Source: Planomonospora_B alba (lineage in GTDB: Bacteria; Actinomycetota; Actinomycetes; Streptosporangiales; Streptosporangiaceae). Taken from it: a DNA stretch of 64,000 bases. This document shows, piece after piece, positions 15,107-23,209 of the stretch (position 1 is the stretch's first letter; each line of letters begins with the position of its first letter). The position numbers and the translations under genes are program-made. The stretch is taken from NCBI RefSeq assembly GCF_039534085.1, contig NZ_BAAAUT010000037.1:1-64000 (forward strand), in the 5' to 3' direction. The notes under the pieces are model-generated. The model saw nothing but the letters and a program-made list of their open reading frames with translations, searched no databases and was not told where the DNA came from.

Positions 15107-17233
15107 TCAGGCGGTGACCTTGTCGACGAGGTGGGAGGGGAGCGGCTCGTACCGCAGGAAGGACCGGCGGAAGGTCCCCGTCCCGTGTGACATCGATCTC
15201 AGGTCGATGGCGTAGCGGGTCACCTCCAGCTGCGGCACCTCGGCCCGCACCAGGGTGCGCCCGGTGCCGACGGGTTCGGTGCCCAGCACCCTGCCGCGGC
15301 GCGAGGACAGGTCGGACATCACCGCGCCGACGTGGTCGTCGGAGACCAGCACGCAGACCTCGTCGACCGGCTCCAGCAGCAGGACCGGCACCTTGGCGGC
15401 CGCCTCCTTCAGCGCGAGCGCGCCGGCGATCTGGAAGGCCATGTCGGAGGAGTCGACCGAGTGGGCCTTGCCGTCGTAGAGCGTGACGCGGATGTCCACC
15501 ATCGGGTATCCGGCGAGCACGCCGCGCTCCATCTGGGTGCGCACGCCCTTCTCCACCGACGGGATGAACTGGCGCGGCACCACGCCGCCGACGATCTTGT
15601 CCACGAACTCGAAGCCGCCGCCCGAGGGCAGGGGCTCGACCTCCAGGTGGCAGACGGCGTACTGGCCGTGCCCGCCGGTCTGCTTGACGTTGCGGCCGAC
15701 CGCCTGGCACTTCCCGCCGAGCGTCTCACGGAGCGGCACCCGGAGCTCGACCTTCTCGACCTCCACGCCGTGCCGCTTGCTCAGCCGGTCGAGCAGGACG
15801 TCGGCGTGGGCCTCGCCCATGCACCACAGGACGAGCTGCTTGGTCTCGGGGTTGTTCTCCAGCCGCAGCGTCGGGTCCTCGGCGACGAGGCGGCCCAGCG
15901 CCTGCCCGAGCTTGTCCTCGTCGGCCTTGGAGCGGGCCTGGATCGCGACCGGCAGCAGCGGGTCCGGCATGCTCCAGGCGGTCATCAGCAGCGGGCGGTC
16001 CTTGTCGGAGAGGGTGTCGCCGGTCTCGGCCCGCGCCAGCTTGGCCACCGCGACGATGTCGCCGGCCACGGCCTTGGGGACGGGGCGCTGGTGCTTGCCC
16101 AGGGGGCAGGAGAGCGCGCCGACGCGCTCGTCGACGTCGTGGTCCTCGTGCCCGTGGTCGGCCAGGCCGTGCCCGGAGACGTGCACGGTCGCGTCGGGGC
16201 GGAGCGTCCCGGAGAAGATCCGCACCAGACTGATCCGGCCCACGTAGGGGTCGCTGGTGGTCTTGACGACCTCGGCCACGAGCGGGCCGTCGGGGTCGCA
16301 GGCGATGTCGGTCACCGGCTTGCCGTCGATCGTGGTGATCTCCGGCATCGGGTGCTCCGGCGGGGCGGGGAAACCCTGCGTGACCAGCTGCAGGACCTCC
16401 GCCATGCCCACGCCGCCCCCGGTGGTCAGCACGGGGTGGAAGCCGCCGCGGGCCACGGCCTTCTCCAGGTCGGACAGCAGGACGTCGAGGCCGATCTCCT
16501 CTCCGGCGAGGTAGCGGTCCATGAGGGTCTCGTCCTCGCTCTCCTGGATGATCCCCTCGATCAGGTCGCCGCGGTACTGGTCGATCTGCTCCTGGTACTC
16601 GCCGGGCGCGTTCTCGGTCCGGCTGCCCGTGGCGTAGTCGTAGAACCGCTGCGTCAGCAGCCCGATCAGGCCGCGCACCCCGCCGTCGGCGACCACCGGC
16701 AGGAACAGCGGGGCGACGCCGTCGCCGAAGGCGTCCTGGCAGGCGGTGAGCGCCTCGTCGAAGTCGGCCCGCTGGTGGTCGATCTTGCTGATCACGACCG
16801 CGCGGGGCATGCCGACCGCGGCGCACTCCTCCCACAGCATCCTGGTCAGGCCGTCCACGCCGTCGGTGGCCGGCACGACGAACAGCGCCGCGTCGGCCGC
16901 GCGCAGGCCCGCGCGCAGGTCGCCGACGAAGTCGGCGTAGCCGGGCGTGTCCAGCAGGTTGACCTTGATGCCGTTGTGGACCAGCGGGGCGACGGTGAGG
17001 TTCACCGAGCGCTGCTGGCGCACCTCGACCTCGTCGAAGTCGCTGACGGTGGTGCCGTCCTCGACCCGGCCGGGGCGCTGGATCGTCCCCGTCGCGGCCA
17101 GGAGCGACTCCACCAGGGTCGTCTTGCCCGCACCGGAGTGGCCGACCAGCACGACGTTGCGCACCATGTCCGGCCGGTCGGCCGCCGGCGCCCTGCCCGC
17201 GGCTCCCGCTGCACCGCTCGATTTCTCCGCCAT
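15107..17233 (-). CDS. elongation factor G-like protein EF-G2
   Basis: A 708-residue translational GTPase with the full EF-G domain order. G1 is GHSGAGKTT (about residue 30), G3 is DTPGYADF, and G4 is SKID instead of the NKxD of canonical EF-G. The domain II-V region ends with EPVDEVCVLVSDDHVGAVMSDL in place of the EF-G domain V pattern. These departures are those of the actinobacterial FusA2/EF-G2 group (for example M. tuberculosis Rv0120c), which lacks ribosome-dependent GTPase activity in tests; that is family knowledge. The ATG at 17233 has GGGAGG 5 bases upstream. It diverges from pgsA. Confidence 0.9.
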   Translation of the reverse strand: MAEKSSGAAGAAGRAPAADRPDMVRNVVLVGHSGAGKTTLVESLLAATGTIQRPGRVEDGTTVSDFDEVEVRQQRSVNLTVAPLVHNGIKVNLLDTPGYADFVGDLRAGLRAADAALFVVPATDGVDGLTRMLWEECAAVGMPRAVVISKIDHQRADFDEALTACQDAFGDGVAPLFLPVVADGGVRGLIGLLTQRFYDYATGSRTENAPGEYQEQIDQYRGDLIEGIIQESEDETLMDRYLAGEEIGLDVLLSDLEKAVARGGFHPVLTTGGGVGMAEVLQLVTQGFPAPPEHPMPEITTIDGKPVTDIACDPDGPLVAEVVKTTSDPYVGRISLVRIFSGTLRPDATVHVSGHGLADHGHEDHDVDERVGALSCPLGKHQRPVPKAVAGDIVAVAKLARAETGDTLSDKDRPLLMTAWSMPDPLLPVAIQARSKADEDKLGQALGRLVAEDPTLRLENNPETKQLVLWCMGEAHADVLLDRLSKRHGVEVEKVELRVPLRETLGGKCQAVGRNVKQTGGHGQYAVCHLEVEPLPSGGGFEFVDKIVGGVVPRQFIPSVEKGVRTQMERGVLAGYPMVDIRVTLYDGKAHSVDSSDMAFQIAGALALKEAAAKVPVLLLEPVDEVCVLVSDDHVGAVMSDLSSRRGRVLGTEPVGTGRTLVRAEVPQLEVTRYAIDLRSMSHGTGTFRRSFLRYEPLPSHLVDKVTA

Positions 17234-17429
17234 GTCGCCTCCCATGTCGTCCCGTGTCGTCGGCGGAGGGGGCGGTCGCCCGCGGCCGCACCCCGAAGGT
17301 CCGCGCTTCCGCGTCCGGCCACCGCAAGGACGCGGTGTGTTCACCAAATACCCATGTGGCGGATATCACAAGAGGGATCGCCCGATCCGGTTGCGGGGCC
17401 GCGGATACGCGCCCCGCGGCCCGGTGGCC

Positions 17430-17435
17430 TACGAT
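17430..17435 (+). promoter_or_regulatory. -10 element of pgsA (probably leaderless)
   Basis: TACGAT ends 9 bases before the pgsA ATG, so transcription would start within a few bases of the codon. Only a CGGAG remnant lies between. Confidence 0.45.
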
Positions 17436-17444
17436 CGGAGCGCG

Positions 17445-18062
17445 ATGCTGAAACTTCTGCGCCCCGCCGTCACCCGAGCCCTGACGCCCCTGGCCAGGGC
17501 GCTCGTCAGCCGGGGCGTGGGCCCTGACGCGATCACCGCGCTCGGCACGCTCGGCACCGTGGCCGCGGCCCTGTTCTTCTACCCCCGGGGCCAGCTCTTC
17601 GCCGGGACGCTGGTGATCACCTTCTTCGTGCTGGCCGACCTCCTCGACGGCGTCATGGCCAGGATGACCGGCCCGGGGAGCACCTGGGGGGCCTTCCTCG
17701 ACTCCACCCTCGACCGGGTGGGCGACGCCGCGATCTTCTCGGGGCTGGCGGTCTGGCTGGCCCTGGAGGGCGAGCGGGTGCAGGCCGGGGTGGCGCTGTT
17801 CTGCCTCGTGGCCGGGGCGCTGGTGTCCTACGTGAAAGCCAGGGCGGAGGGCCTCGGCATGACCTGCGACGTCGGCCTGGCCGAGCGGCCCGAGCGGCTG
17901 GTGGTGGGCCTGGTCTCGGCCGGCCTGTCCGGCCTGGGCGTGCCGTACGTCCTGCCCGCCGGGCTGTGGCTGCTCGCCGCGGCCAGCGCGGTCACGATCG
18001 GTCAGCGCCTGCTCCACGTCCGCCGCCAGGCGGTCGCCCTCCCGCCCCGGACCCTCCGCTGA
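17445..18062 (+). CDS. pgsA: phosphatidylinositol phosphate synthase (CDP-alcohol phosphotransferase)
   Basis: A 205-residue membrane enzyme that joins inositol-1-phosphate to CDP-diacylglycerol, giving phosphatidylinositol phosphate, the base of PI-mannosides. The CDP-alcohol signature D-x2-D-G-x2-A-R-x8-G-x3-D-x3-D is complete (DLLDGVMAR followed by GAFLDSTLD, about residues 66-92). Five or six membrane helices surround it. Its position before the acyltransferase and pimA supports PI-phosphate rather than phosphatidylglycerol-phosphate synthesis. The next gene starts 13 bases downstream, an operon. Confidence 0.9.
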   Translation: MLKLLRPAVTRALTPLARALVSRGVGPDAITALGTLGTVAAALFFYPRGQLFAGTLVITFFVLADLLDGVMARMTGPGSTWGAFLDSTLDRVGDAAIFSGLAVWLALEGERVQAGVALFCLVAGALVSYVKARAEGLGMTCDVGLAERPERLVVGLVSAGLSGLGVPYVLPAGLWLLAAASAVTIGQRLLHVRRQAVALPPRTLR

Positions 18063-18075
18063 TGGGAAGAGAGCG

Positions 18076-19059
18076 ATGACCGACACGCCGTCCACCCCGC
18101 CGACGCAGCCGCCGCCCGCCCCGCCGGCGGCCCCCGCGCCGACCCGGGCGTCCGCGCCGTCCCTGCAGGACCGCCTCGTCGCGGCCGGTTTCGGCGCGGG
18201 CTGGGCGCTCGTGCCGCACCTGCCCGAGCGCCTGGTCGCCCGGGCCTTCGACGCCGCGGCCGACCGGCTGTGGAGGCGCCGGGGGCCCTCGGTGCGCCGG
18301 CTGGAGGCCAACCTCGCCCGGGTCAGGGGCACCTCGGCCGACGACCCCGCCGTCCGGGAGCTGAGCCGGGCGGGCATGCGCTCGTACTTCCGCTACTTCC
18401 ACGAGGTCTTCCGCCTGCCGTCCGTCCCCAAGGCGGAGATCCTCGCCCGGACGCACGTCACCGGCGCCGAGCGCATCTTCGAGAACCTGGAGCGGGGCCG
18501 CGGCGTGGTGCTCGCCCTGCCCCACATGGGCAACTGGGACCAGGCGGGGGCCTGGCTCATCGGCTCGGGCCACCCGTTCACCACCGTGGCCGAGCGCCTG
18601 CGGCCCGAGTCGCTGTTCCGCCGCTACACGGCCTTCCGCGAGGGCCTCGGCATGGAGGTGCTCCCGCTGACCGGCGGCGACGGCCAGAACTTCGGCACGC
18701 TGGCCCAGCGGCTGCGCGCCGGCCGGGCGGTCGCCCTGCCCGCCGAGCGCGACCTGACCGCCAAGGGGATCGAGGTCTCCTTCTTCGGCGCGGCCACCCG
18801 CATGCCGGCCGGCCCGGGCCTGCTGGCCGTGCACACCGGCGCCGCGCTGCTGCCGGTCATCACCTACTTCCACGGGCGCGACTGGGGGCTGGAGATCCAC
18901 GAGGAGATCGAGGTGCCGGCCGAGGGCACCCGCCAGGAGAAGGCGGCCGCGGTCACGCAGAGCCTGGCCGCCGTCTTCGAGAAGGGCATCGCCGAGCACC
19001 CCGAGGACTGGCACATGCTGCAGCGCCTCTGGCTGGAGGACCTGGAGCCGCGGCCATGA
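18076..19059 (+). CDS. phosphatidylinositol mannoside acyltransferase (PatA-like)
   Basis: A 327-residue lysophospholipid-type acyltransferase of the LpxL/HtrB superfamily. Actinobacterial members in this position acylate the mannose of PIM1/PIM2 with palmitoyl-CoA at the inner face of the membrane. The catalytic H-x4-D motif is LPHMGNWDQAG (about residues 153-163). The first 35 residues are proline/alanine rich and probably disordered, longer than in mycobacteria. The ATG at 18076 has GGGAAGAGAG just upstream. It lies between pgsA and pimA in the usual order. Confidence 0.87.
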   Translation: MTDTPSTPPTQPPPAPPAAPAPTRASAPSLQDRLVAAGFGAGWALVPHLPERLVARAFDAAADRLWRRRGPSVRRLEANLARVRGTSADDPAVRELSRAGMRSYFRYFHEVFRLPSVPKAEILARTHVTGAERIFENLERGRGVVLALPHMGNWDQAGAWLIGSGHPFTTVAERLRPESLFRRYTAFREGLGMEVLPLTGGDGQNFGTLAQRLRAGRAVALPAERDLTAKGIEVSFFGAATRMPAGPGLLAVHTGAALLPVITYFHGRDWGLEIHEEIEVPAEGTRQEKAAAVTQSLAAVFEKGIAEHPEDWHMLQRLWLEDLEPRP

Positions 19060-19105
19060 CGGCCGCCGCGGCCGGCCGCGGCGCGGGCCGGGCGGTGGGG
19101 GAGCG

Positions 19106-20233
19106 ATGAGGGTCGGCATCGTCTGCCCGTACGCCTGGGACGTGCCGGGCGGCGTCCAGGTGCACATCCGCGACCTCGCCGAGGCGCTCATGGAGGACGG
19201 CCACCACGTCTCGGTGATCGCCCCCGCCTCCGACGACGCGGAGCTGCCGGACTACGTGACGTCGGTGGGCCGCGCGGTCCCGGTGCCCTTCAACGGGTCG
19301 GTGGCCCGGATGTCGTTCGGGTTCCTGTCGGCGAACCGGGTGCGCCGCTGGGTGCGCGACGGGCGCTTCGACGTCCTGCACGTGCACGAGCCGTTCATCC
19401 CCTCGGTGGGCCTGCTGGCCTGCTGGGTGGCCAGGGGGCCGATCGTGGCGACCTTCCACGCCTCCTACGGGCGCTCCCGGGCCTTCTCGGTGGCCACCCC
19501 CGTGATCATGAGCGCGCTGGAGAAGATCACCGCCCGGATCGCCGTGTCGGACGCGGCGCGCAAGACCCTGGTGGAGTTCATCGGCGGCGACGCCGTGCTC
19601 ATCCCCAACGGGGTGGCGGTCCGCCGCTACACCGAGGGCGAGCCGCTGCCGCGCCCGGCGGGCGGCGAGGTGATCGGCTTCCTGGGCCGGATGGACGAGC
19701 CGCGCAAGGGCCTGCCCGTGCTGCTGGAGGCGTTCACGCTGCTGGCGCCCCGGCGGCCGAGGCTGCGCCTGCTGATCGCCGGGCCCGGCGACGCCGGCGA
19801 GGTGCTGGAGCGCGTCCCGTCCGGGCTCCACGACCGGATCGACCTGCTGGGCATGGTCAGCGAGGCCGACAAGGTCCGCGCCTACCACTCGGTCGACGTC
19901 TTCTGCGCGCCCAACCTGGGCGGGGAGAGCTTCGGCATCGTGCTCACCGAGGCGATGTCCGCCGGCGCCGCGATCCTGGCCAGCGACATCCCGGCCTTCC
20001 GCAAGGTCCTCGACGAGGGCCAGGCCGGGGCGCTGTTCGAGACGGGCAGCGCCGAGTCGCTCGCGCGGGAGGCCGCCGCGCTGCTGGACGACCCCGCGCG
20101 CCGGGCCAAGCTCTCCGACGAGGCGCGCACCGCCGTGTGGAAGTACGACTGGTCCACGGTCGCCCGCGACGTCGTGCGCGTCTACGAGACGGTGGCGCGC
20201 ACGGGCGGGGTCGAGGAGGACGACACGCCGTGA
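19106..20233 (+). CDS. pimA: phosphatidyl-myo-inositol mannosyltransferase
   Basis: A 375-residue GT4 (GT-B fold) glycosyltransferase that adds the first mannose from GDP-mannose to phosphatidylinositol. Landmarks are the N-terminal CPYAWDVPGGVQVH acceptor loop, HVHEPF, a glycosyltransferase group 1 domain with FLGRMDEPRKG, and the nucleotide-binding ESFGIVLTEAMSAG with the E-x7-E motif. ATG 19106 follows GGGGGAGCG. It overlaps the following gene by GTGA, so the two are translationally coupled. Confidence 0.93.
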   Translation: MRVGIVCPYAWDVPGGVQVHIRDLAEALMEDGHHVSVIAPASDDAELPDYVTSVGRAVPVPFNGSVARMSFGFLSANRVRRWVRDGRFDVLHVHEPFIPSVGLLACWVARGPIVATFHASYGRSRAFSVATPVIMSALEKITARIAVSDAARKTLVEFIGGDAVLIPNGVAVRRYTEGEPLPRPAGGEVIGFLGRMDEPRKGLPVLLEAFTLLAPRRPRLRLLIAGPGDAGEVLERVPSGLHDRIDLLGMVSEADKVRAYHSVDVFCAPNLGGESFGIVLTEAMSAGAAILASDIPAFRKVLDEGQAGALFETGSAESLAREAAALLDDPARRAKLSDEARTAVWKYDWSTVARDVVRVYETVARTGGVEEDDTP

Positions 20234-20769
20234 CGGTCACCACGATCCTGGTGGTGGGCGTCCTCCTGCTGCTCACCGCCGTCTACGTCTCCTGGCGCGC
20301 GGGCCGGCTGGACCGGCTGCACATCCGGCTGGAGGTGGCCCGCGAGGCCCTGGACGCCGCCCTGGTACGGCGGGCCGCCGTCTGCCTGGAGCTGGCCGGG
20401 TCCCGGATCCTCGACCCGGCCACGAGCCTGGTGCTGGCCGCCGCGGCCCACGAGGCCCGCGCGGCCGGGCCGGAGGAGCGCGAGCACGCCGAGAGCGACC
20501 TGTCGCGCGTGCTGCGGGCGGTGCTGGACCAGGAGCGCTTCCGGGAGAAGCTGGCCGAGACCCCGGCCGGTGAGGAGCTGCTGGCGGAGCTCGACGCCGC
20601 GGTCGCCAAGGTCGTCTACGCCCGCCGCTTCTACAACAACGCGGTCGGCGTGACGCGCGTGGCCCAGCGCCGCTGGCTGGCCCGCACGCTCCGGCTGGCC
20701 GGGCACACCGCCTACCCGGGCTTCTTCGAGATCGACGACGCGCCGCCGCGCGCGCTGGCGGCCGAGTGA
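20230..20769 (+). CDS. LemA-like single-pass membrane protein
   Basis: A 179-residue protein with one N-terminal membrane helix (residues 2-19) and a helical cytoplasmic or extracytoplasmic body. The region ARRFYNNAVGVTRV followed by PGFFEIDD near the C terminus is reminiscent of LemA proteins (YN-x-AV ... FF). Its function is unknown. The GTG start overlaps the pimA stop by 4 bases. This suggests a role connected with PIM synthesis or simply co-expression. The LemA relationship is tentative because the core LemA repeats are weak. Confidence 0.6.
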   Translation: MTVTTILVVGVLLLLTAVYVSWRAGRLDRLHIRLEVAREALDAALVRRAAVCLELAGSRILDPATSLVLAAAAHEARAAGPEEREHAESDLSRVLRAVLDQERFREKLAETPAGEELLAELDAAVAKVVYARRFYNNAVGVTRVAQRRWLARTLRLAGHTAYPGFFEIDDAPPRALAAE

Positions 20770-20876
20770 CCCGGCTCCCGGGGTCCCGCCGGCGCCGGGC
20801 CCCCGGGACCGCGTCCTCCCAGGTTGCCTACATGAAATCGCTATACAAGCGGAACACCCGACAAGTCGGTCACAGG

Positions 20877-20882
20877 TAAGCT
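20877..20882 (+). promoter_or_regulatory. -10 element of the DUF3048 lipoprotein gene
   Basis: TAAGCT, preceded by GG, lies 34 bases upstream of the GTG start. The upstream 100 bases are relatively AT rich for this genome, consistent with a promoter region; no -35 box is obvious. Confidence 0.35.
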
Positions 20883-20916
20883 CTTGGCGATTTCAGGCCG
20901 ATTCGAGGAGATGACC

Positions 20917-21930
20917 GTGCGGCTACCCCGGATGATCGCCGTCACACTGGCCGGAGCGGCGGTTCTGGCGCCCGCCGCGGCGTGCTCGTCCGACGAGCCC
21001 GCTCCGGGCAGGCAGCCGCAGGCGGCGGCGGACTCCCCGGAGCCGACGCCGACCCCGGAGCCGGCCCACCCCTTCACCGGCCTGCCCGGCGGGCGCCGCG
21101 GCCCGGTGCTCGCGGTGAAGATCGAGAACACCGCGGCGGGCAAGCCGCAGCTCGGCCTCAAGAGCGCCGACATCGTCTACGTCACCCAGGTCGAGGCCGG
21201 GCTGACCCGGCTGATCGCGGTCTTCTCCTCGAAGCTCCCGGCCAAGATCGGCCCGGTCCGCAGCGCGCGCATCACCGACCTGCACCTCGTCCCGCAGTTC
21301 GGCAAGCCGGCCTTCGCCTACTCCGGCGCGCAGACCAAGATGCTGCCGTTCATCGCCGAGGCCCCGCTGTTCGACGTCTCCGACAGCCGCGCCCCCGGGG
21401 CCTACTACCGCCAGCCCGGCCGCTACGCCCCCTACAACCTGTTCGCGAACACCAAGCGGCTGCTGGCCGCGGCGCCCGAGGCGAGCAGGGCCGAGGACAT
21501 CGGCTTCACCTTCGGCGACGCCCCGGCCGAGGGCGGCACGCCCCGCAAGACCTACAGCGTGCGGTACCCCGCGGCCCGCTTCACCTTCGGCTGGTCGGAG
21601 AAGGCCGGCAAGTGGCTGATCTGGCAGGACGGCGAGAAGGACATGGCGGCCGAGGGCGGCCAGCTCGCCGCCCCCACGGTCGTCGTGCAGTACACCAAGA
21701 CCGTGCGCTCGCAGTTCCACGACAAGAACCAGAGCTACACGCCGCTGGTGCACACCACCGGCAAGGGCCGGGCGGTCGTGCTGCGCGACGGCAAGGCCTA
21801 CAAGGCGCGCTGGAGCCGCGCCTCGGAGGAGGAGGGCACCGTCTTCACCACCGAGACCGGCGAGCCGATGAACTTCGCCCCCGGCCAGGTCTGGGTCGTG
21901 CTCGCCTCGGCCAAGCCGGTCACCCCCTGA
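20917..21930 (+). CDS. DUF3048 domain lipoprotein
   Basis: A 337-residue predicted lipoprotein. The signal peptide ends LAPAAAC-SS, a clear lipobox with lipidated Cys at about residue 23. After a proline-rich linker there is a DUF3048 domain (YerB-like): VLAVKIENT, RSARITDLHL, QVEAGLTRLIAVF and an N-terminal-to-C-terminal pair of subdomains. Function is unknown in the family. The GTG at 20917 is chosen because GAGGAG lies 6 bases before it; the ATG at 20911 would touch the ribosome site. It stands alone between the pim operon and pdxS. Confidence 0.85.
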   Translation: MRLPRMIAVTLAGAAVLAPAAACSSDEPAPGRQPQAAADSPEPTPTPEPAHPFTGLPGGRRGPVLAVKIENTAAGKPQLGLKSADIVYVTQVEAGLTRLIAVFSSKLPAKIGPVRSARITDLHLVPQFGKPAFAYSGAQTKMLPFIAEAPLFDVSDSRAPGAYYRQPGRYAPYNLFANTKRLLAAAPEASRAEDIGFTFGDAPAEGGTPRKTYSVRYPAARFTFGWSEKAGKWLIWQDGEKDMAAEGGQLAAPTVVVQYTKTVRSQFHDKNQSYTPLVHTTGKGRAVVLRDGKAYKARWSRASEEEGTVFTTETGEPMNFAPGQVWVVLASAKPVTP

Positions 21931-22032
21931 CCGGTCCCGGCCCGCCCGCGCGCCCCGGCGGCCCGTACACGGTGTCCAAGCCGGGCCGGGCGGTGCGCCA
22001 AGGAGGTGTGGGGGAATACGCGCGCCAGCGCC

Positions 22033-22038
22033 TACGAT
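22033..22038 (+). promoter_or_regulatory. -10 element of pdxS
   Basis: TACGAT lies 66 bases upstream of the GTG start of pdxS and matches the TANNNT pattern seen before other genes here. Confidence 0.4.
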
Positions 22039-22104
22039 GAACAGGTGGTGGCCGCCGCGCGGGCGGCCCGTTCCGCAGTAACCAGCCGTCGTGAGGTAGA
22101 GACC

Positions 22105-23019
22105 GTGTCCAGCAGCACGCCCGAAGTCACCGATAACGCCATCACCGGAACCGCCCGGGTGAAGCGCGGCATGGCCGAGATGCTCAAGGGCGGCGTCATC
22201 ATGGACGTCGTCACCCCGGAGCAGGCCAAGATCGCCGAAGACGCCGGCGCGGTCGCCGTCATGGCGCTGGAGCGGGTCCCGGCGGACATCCGCGCGCAGG
22301 GCGGCGTCTCCCGGATGAGCGACCCCGACATGATCGACGGCATCATCAACGCCGTCTCGATCCCCGTGATGGCCAAGGCCCGCATCGGCCACTTCGTCGA
22401 GGCCCAGGTCCTGCAGTCGCTCGGCGTCGACTACATCGACGAGTCCGAGGTGCTCACCCCGGCCGACTACGCCAACCACATCGACAAGTGGCGCTTCACC
22501 GTGCCCTTCGTCTGCGGCGCCACCAACCTGGGCGAGGCGCTGCGCCGCATCACCGAGGGCGCGGCGATGATCCGCTCCAAGGGCGAGGCCGGCACCGGCG
22601 ACGTCTCCAACGCGGTCACCCACATGCGCACGATCCGCGCCGAGATCAAGCGCCTGACCTCCCTGCCCGAGGACGAGCTCTACGTCGCAGCCAAGGAGCT
22701 GCAGGCGCCGTACGAGCTGGTGGCCGAGGTCGCCAGGACCGGCAAGCTGCCCGTCGTGCTGTTCACCGCGGGCGGCATCGCCACCCCGGCCGACGCCGCG
22801 ATGATGATGCAGCTCGGCGCCGAGGGCGTGTTCGTCGGCTCCGGCATCTTCAAGTCCGGCAACCCCGCCCAGCGCGCCGCCGCCATCGTCAAGGCCACCA
22901 CCTTCTACGACGACCCGGACGTCATCGCCAAGGTCTCCCGCGGCCTGGGCGAGGCCATGGTCGGCATCAACGTCGACGAGATCCCGGTCCCGCACCGCCT
23001 GGCCGAGCGCGGCTGGTAG
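22105..23019 (+). CDS. pdxS: pyridoxal 5'-phosphate synthase subunit PdxS
   Basis: A 304-residue TIM-barrel synthase that makes pyridoxal 5'-phosphate from ribose 5-phosphate, glyceraldehyde 3-phosphate and ammonia supplied by PdxT. Highly conserved blocks are VKRGMAEMLKGGVIMDV, MALERVPADIRAQGGV (first active-site Lys nearby), MAKARIGHFVEAQ (second lysine) and the phosphate loop FVGSGIFKS. The GTG at 22105 has GAGGTAGAG upstream. PdxT lies 2 kb downstream, separated by a phosphatase gene and a terminator, so the two subunits are not in one tight operon here. Confidence 0.96.
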   Translation: MSSSTPEVTDNAITGTARVKRGMAEMLKGGVIMDVVTPEQAKIAEDAGAVAVMALERVPADIRAQGGVSRMSDPDMIDGIINAVSIPVMAKARIGHFVEAQVLQSLGVDYIDESEVLTPADYANHIDKWRFTVPFVCGATNLGEALRRITEGAAMIRSKGEAGTGDVSNAVTHMRTIRAEIKRLTSLPEDELYVAAKELQAPYELVAEVARTGKLPVVLFTAGGIATPADAAMMMQLGAEGVFVGSGIFKSGNPAQRAAAIVKATTFYDDPDVIAKVSRGLGEAMVGINVDEIPVPHRLAERGW

Positions 23020-23091
23020 TCCCGCGCCGCGGCGTCCCCGGCCCGGTCCGGCCGGGCGCGGCGGCGGTCATCCCCGGCGAAAGAATCCGCC

Positions 23092-23123
23092 AAGGGCGGC
23101 ATCCGTGAAGGGTGCCGCCCTTT
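23092..23123 (+). terminator. Rho-independent terminator of pdxS
   Basis: AAGGGCGGCA (23092-23101) pairs perfectly with TGCCGCCCTT (23113-23122) over an 11-base loop and is followed by a T. A textbook 10-bp stem downstream of pdxS. Confidence 0.8.
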
Positions 23124-23209
23124 GCGTGACCTGAGGAGTTCACCCTCTTGTCATGATCGTCGGCGAGGCTACCGGCGTTGGCGTCTGATCGCTCCGGGAG
23201 GATCCCCCC

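Noticed and set aside
15332..17527. A 731-codon plus-strand frame opposite EF-G2
   Set aside because: Its composition mirrors antisense codon use, and EF-G2 on the minus strand has complete GTPase motifs.
20841..20876. ECF-sigma style GGAAC promoter before the DUF3048 gene
   Set aside because: GGAAC is present but the GTC partner is 13 bases away rather than 16-17, so the pairing is not convincing.
23020..23209. PHO box upstream of the PhoD phosphatase
   Set aside because: No pair of GTTCACC-like direct repeats at 11-base spacing; only one GTTCACC-like word (around 23139) is seen.
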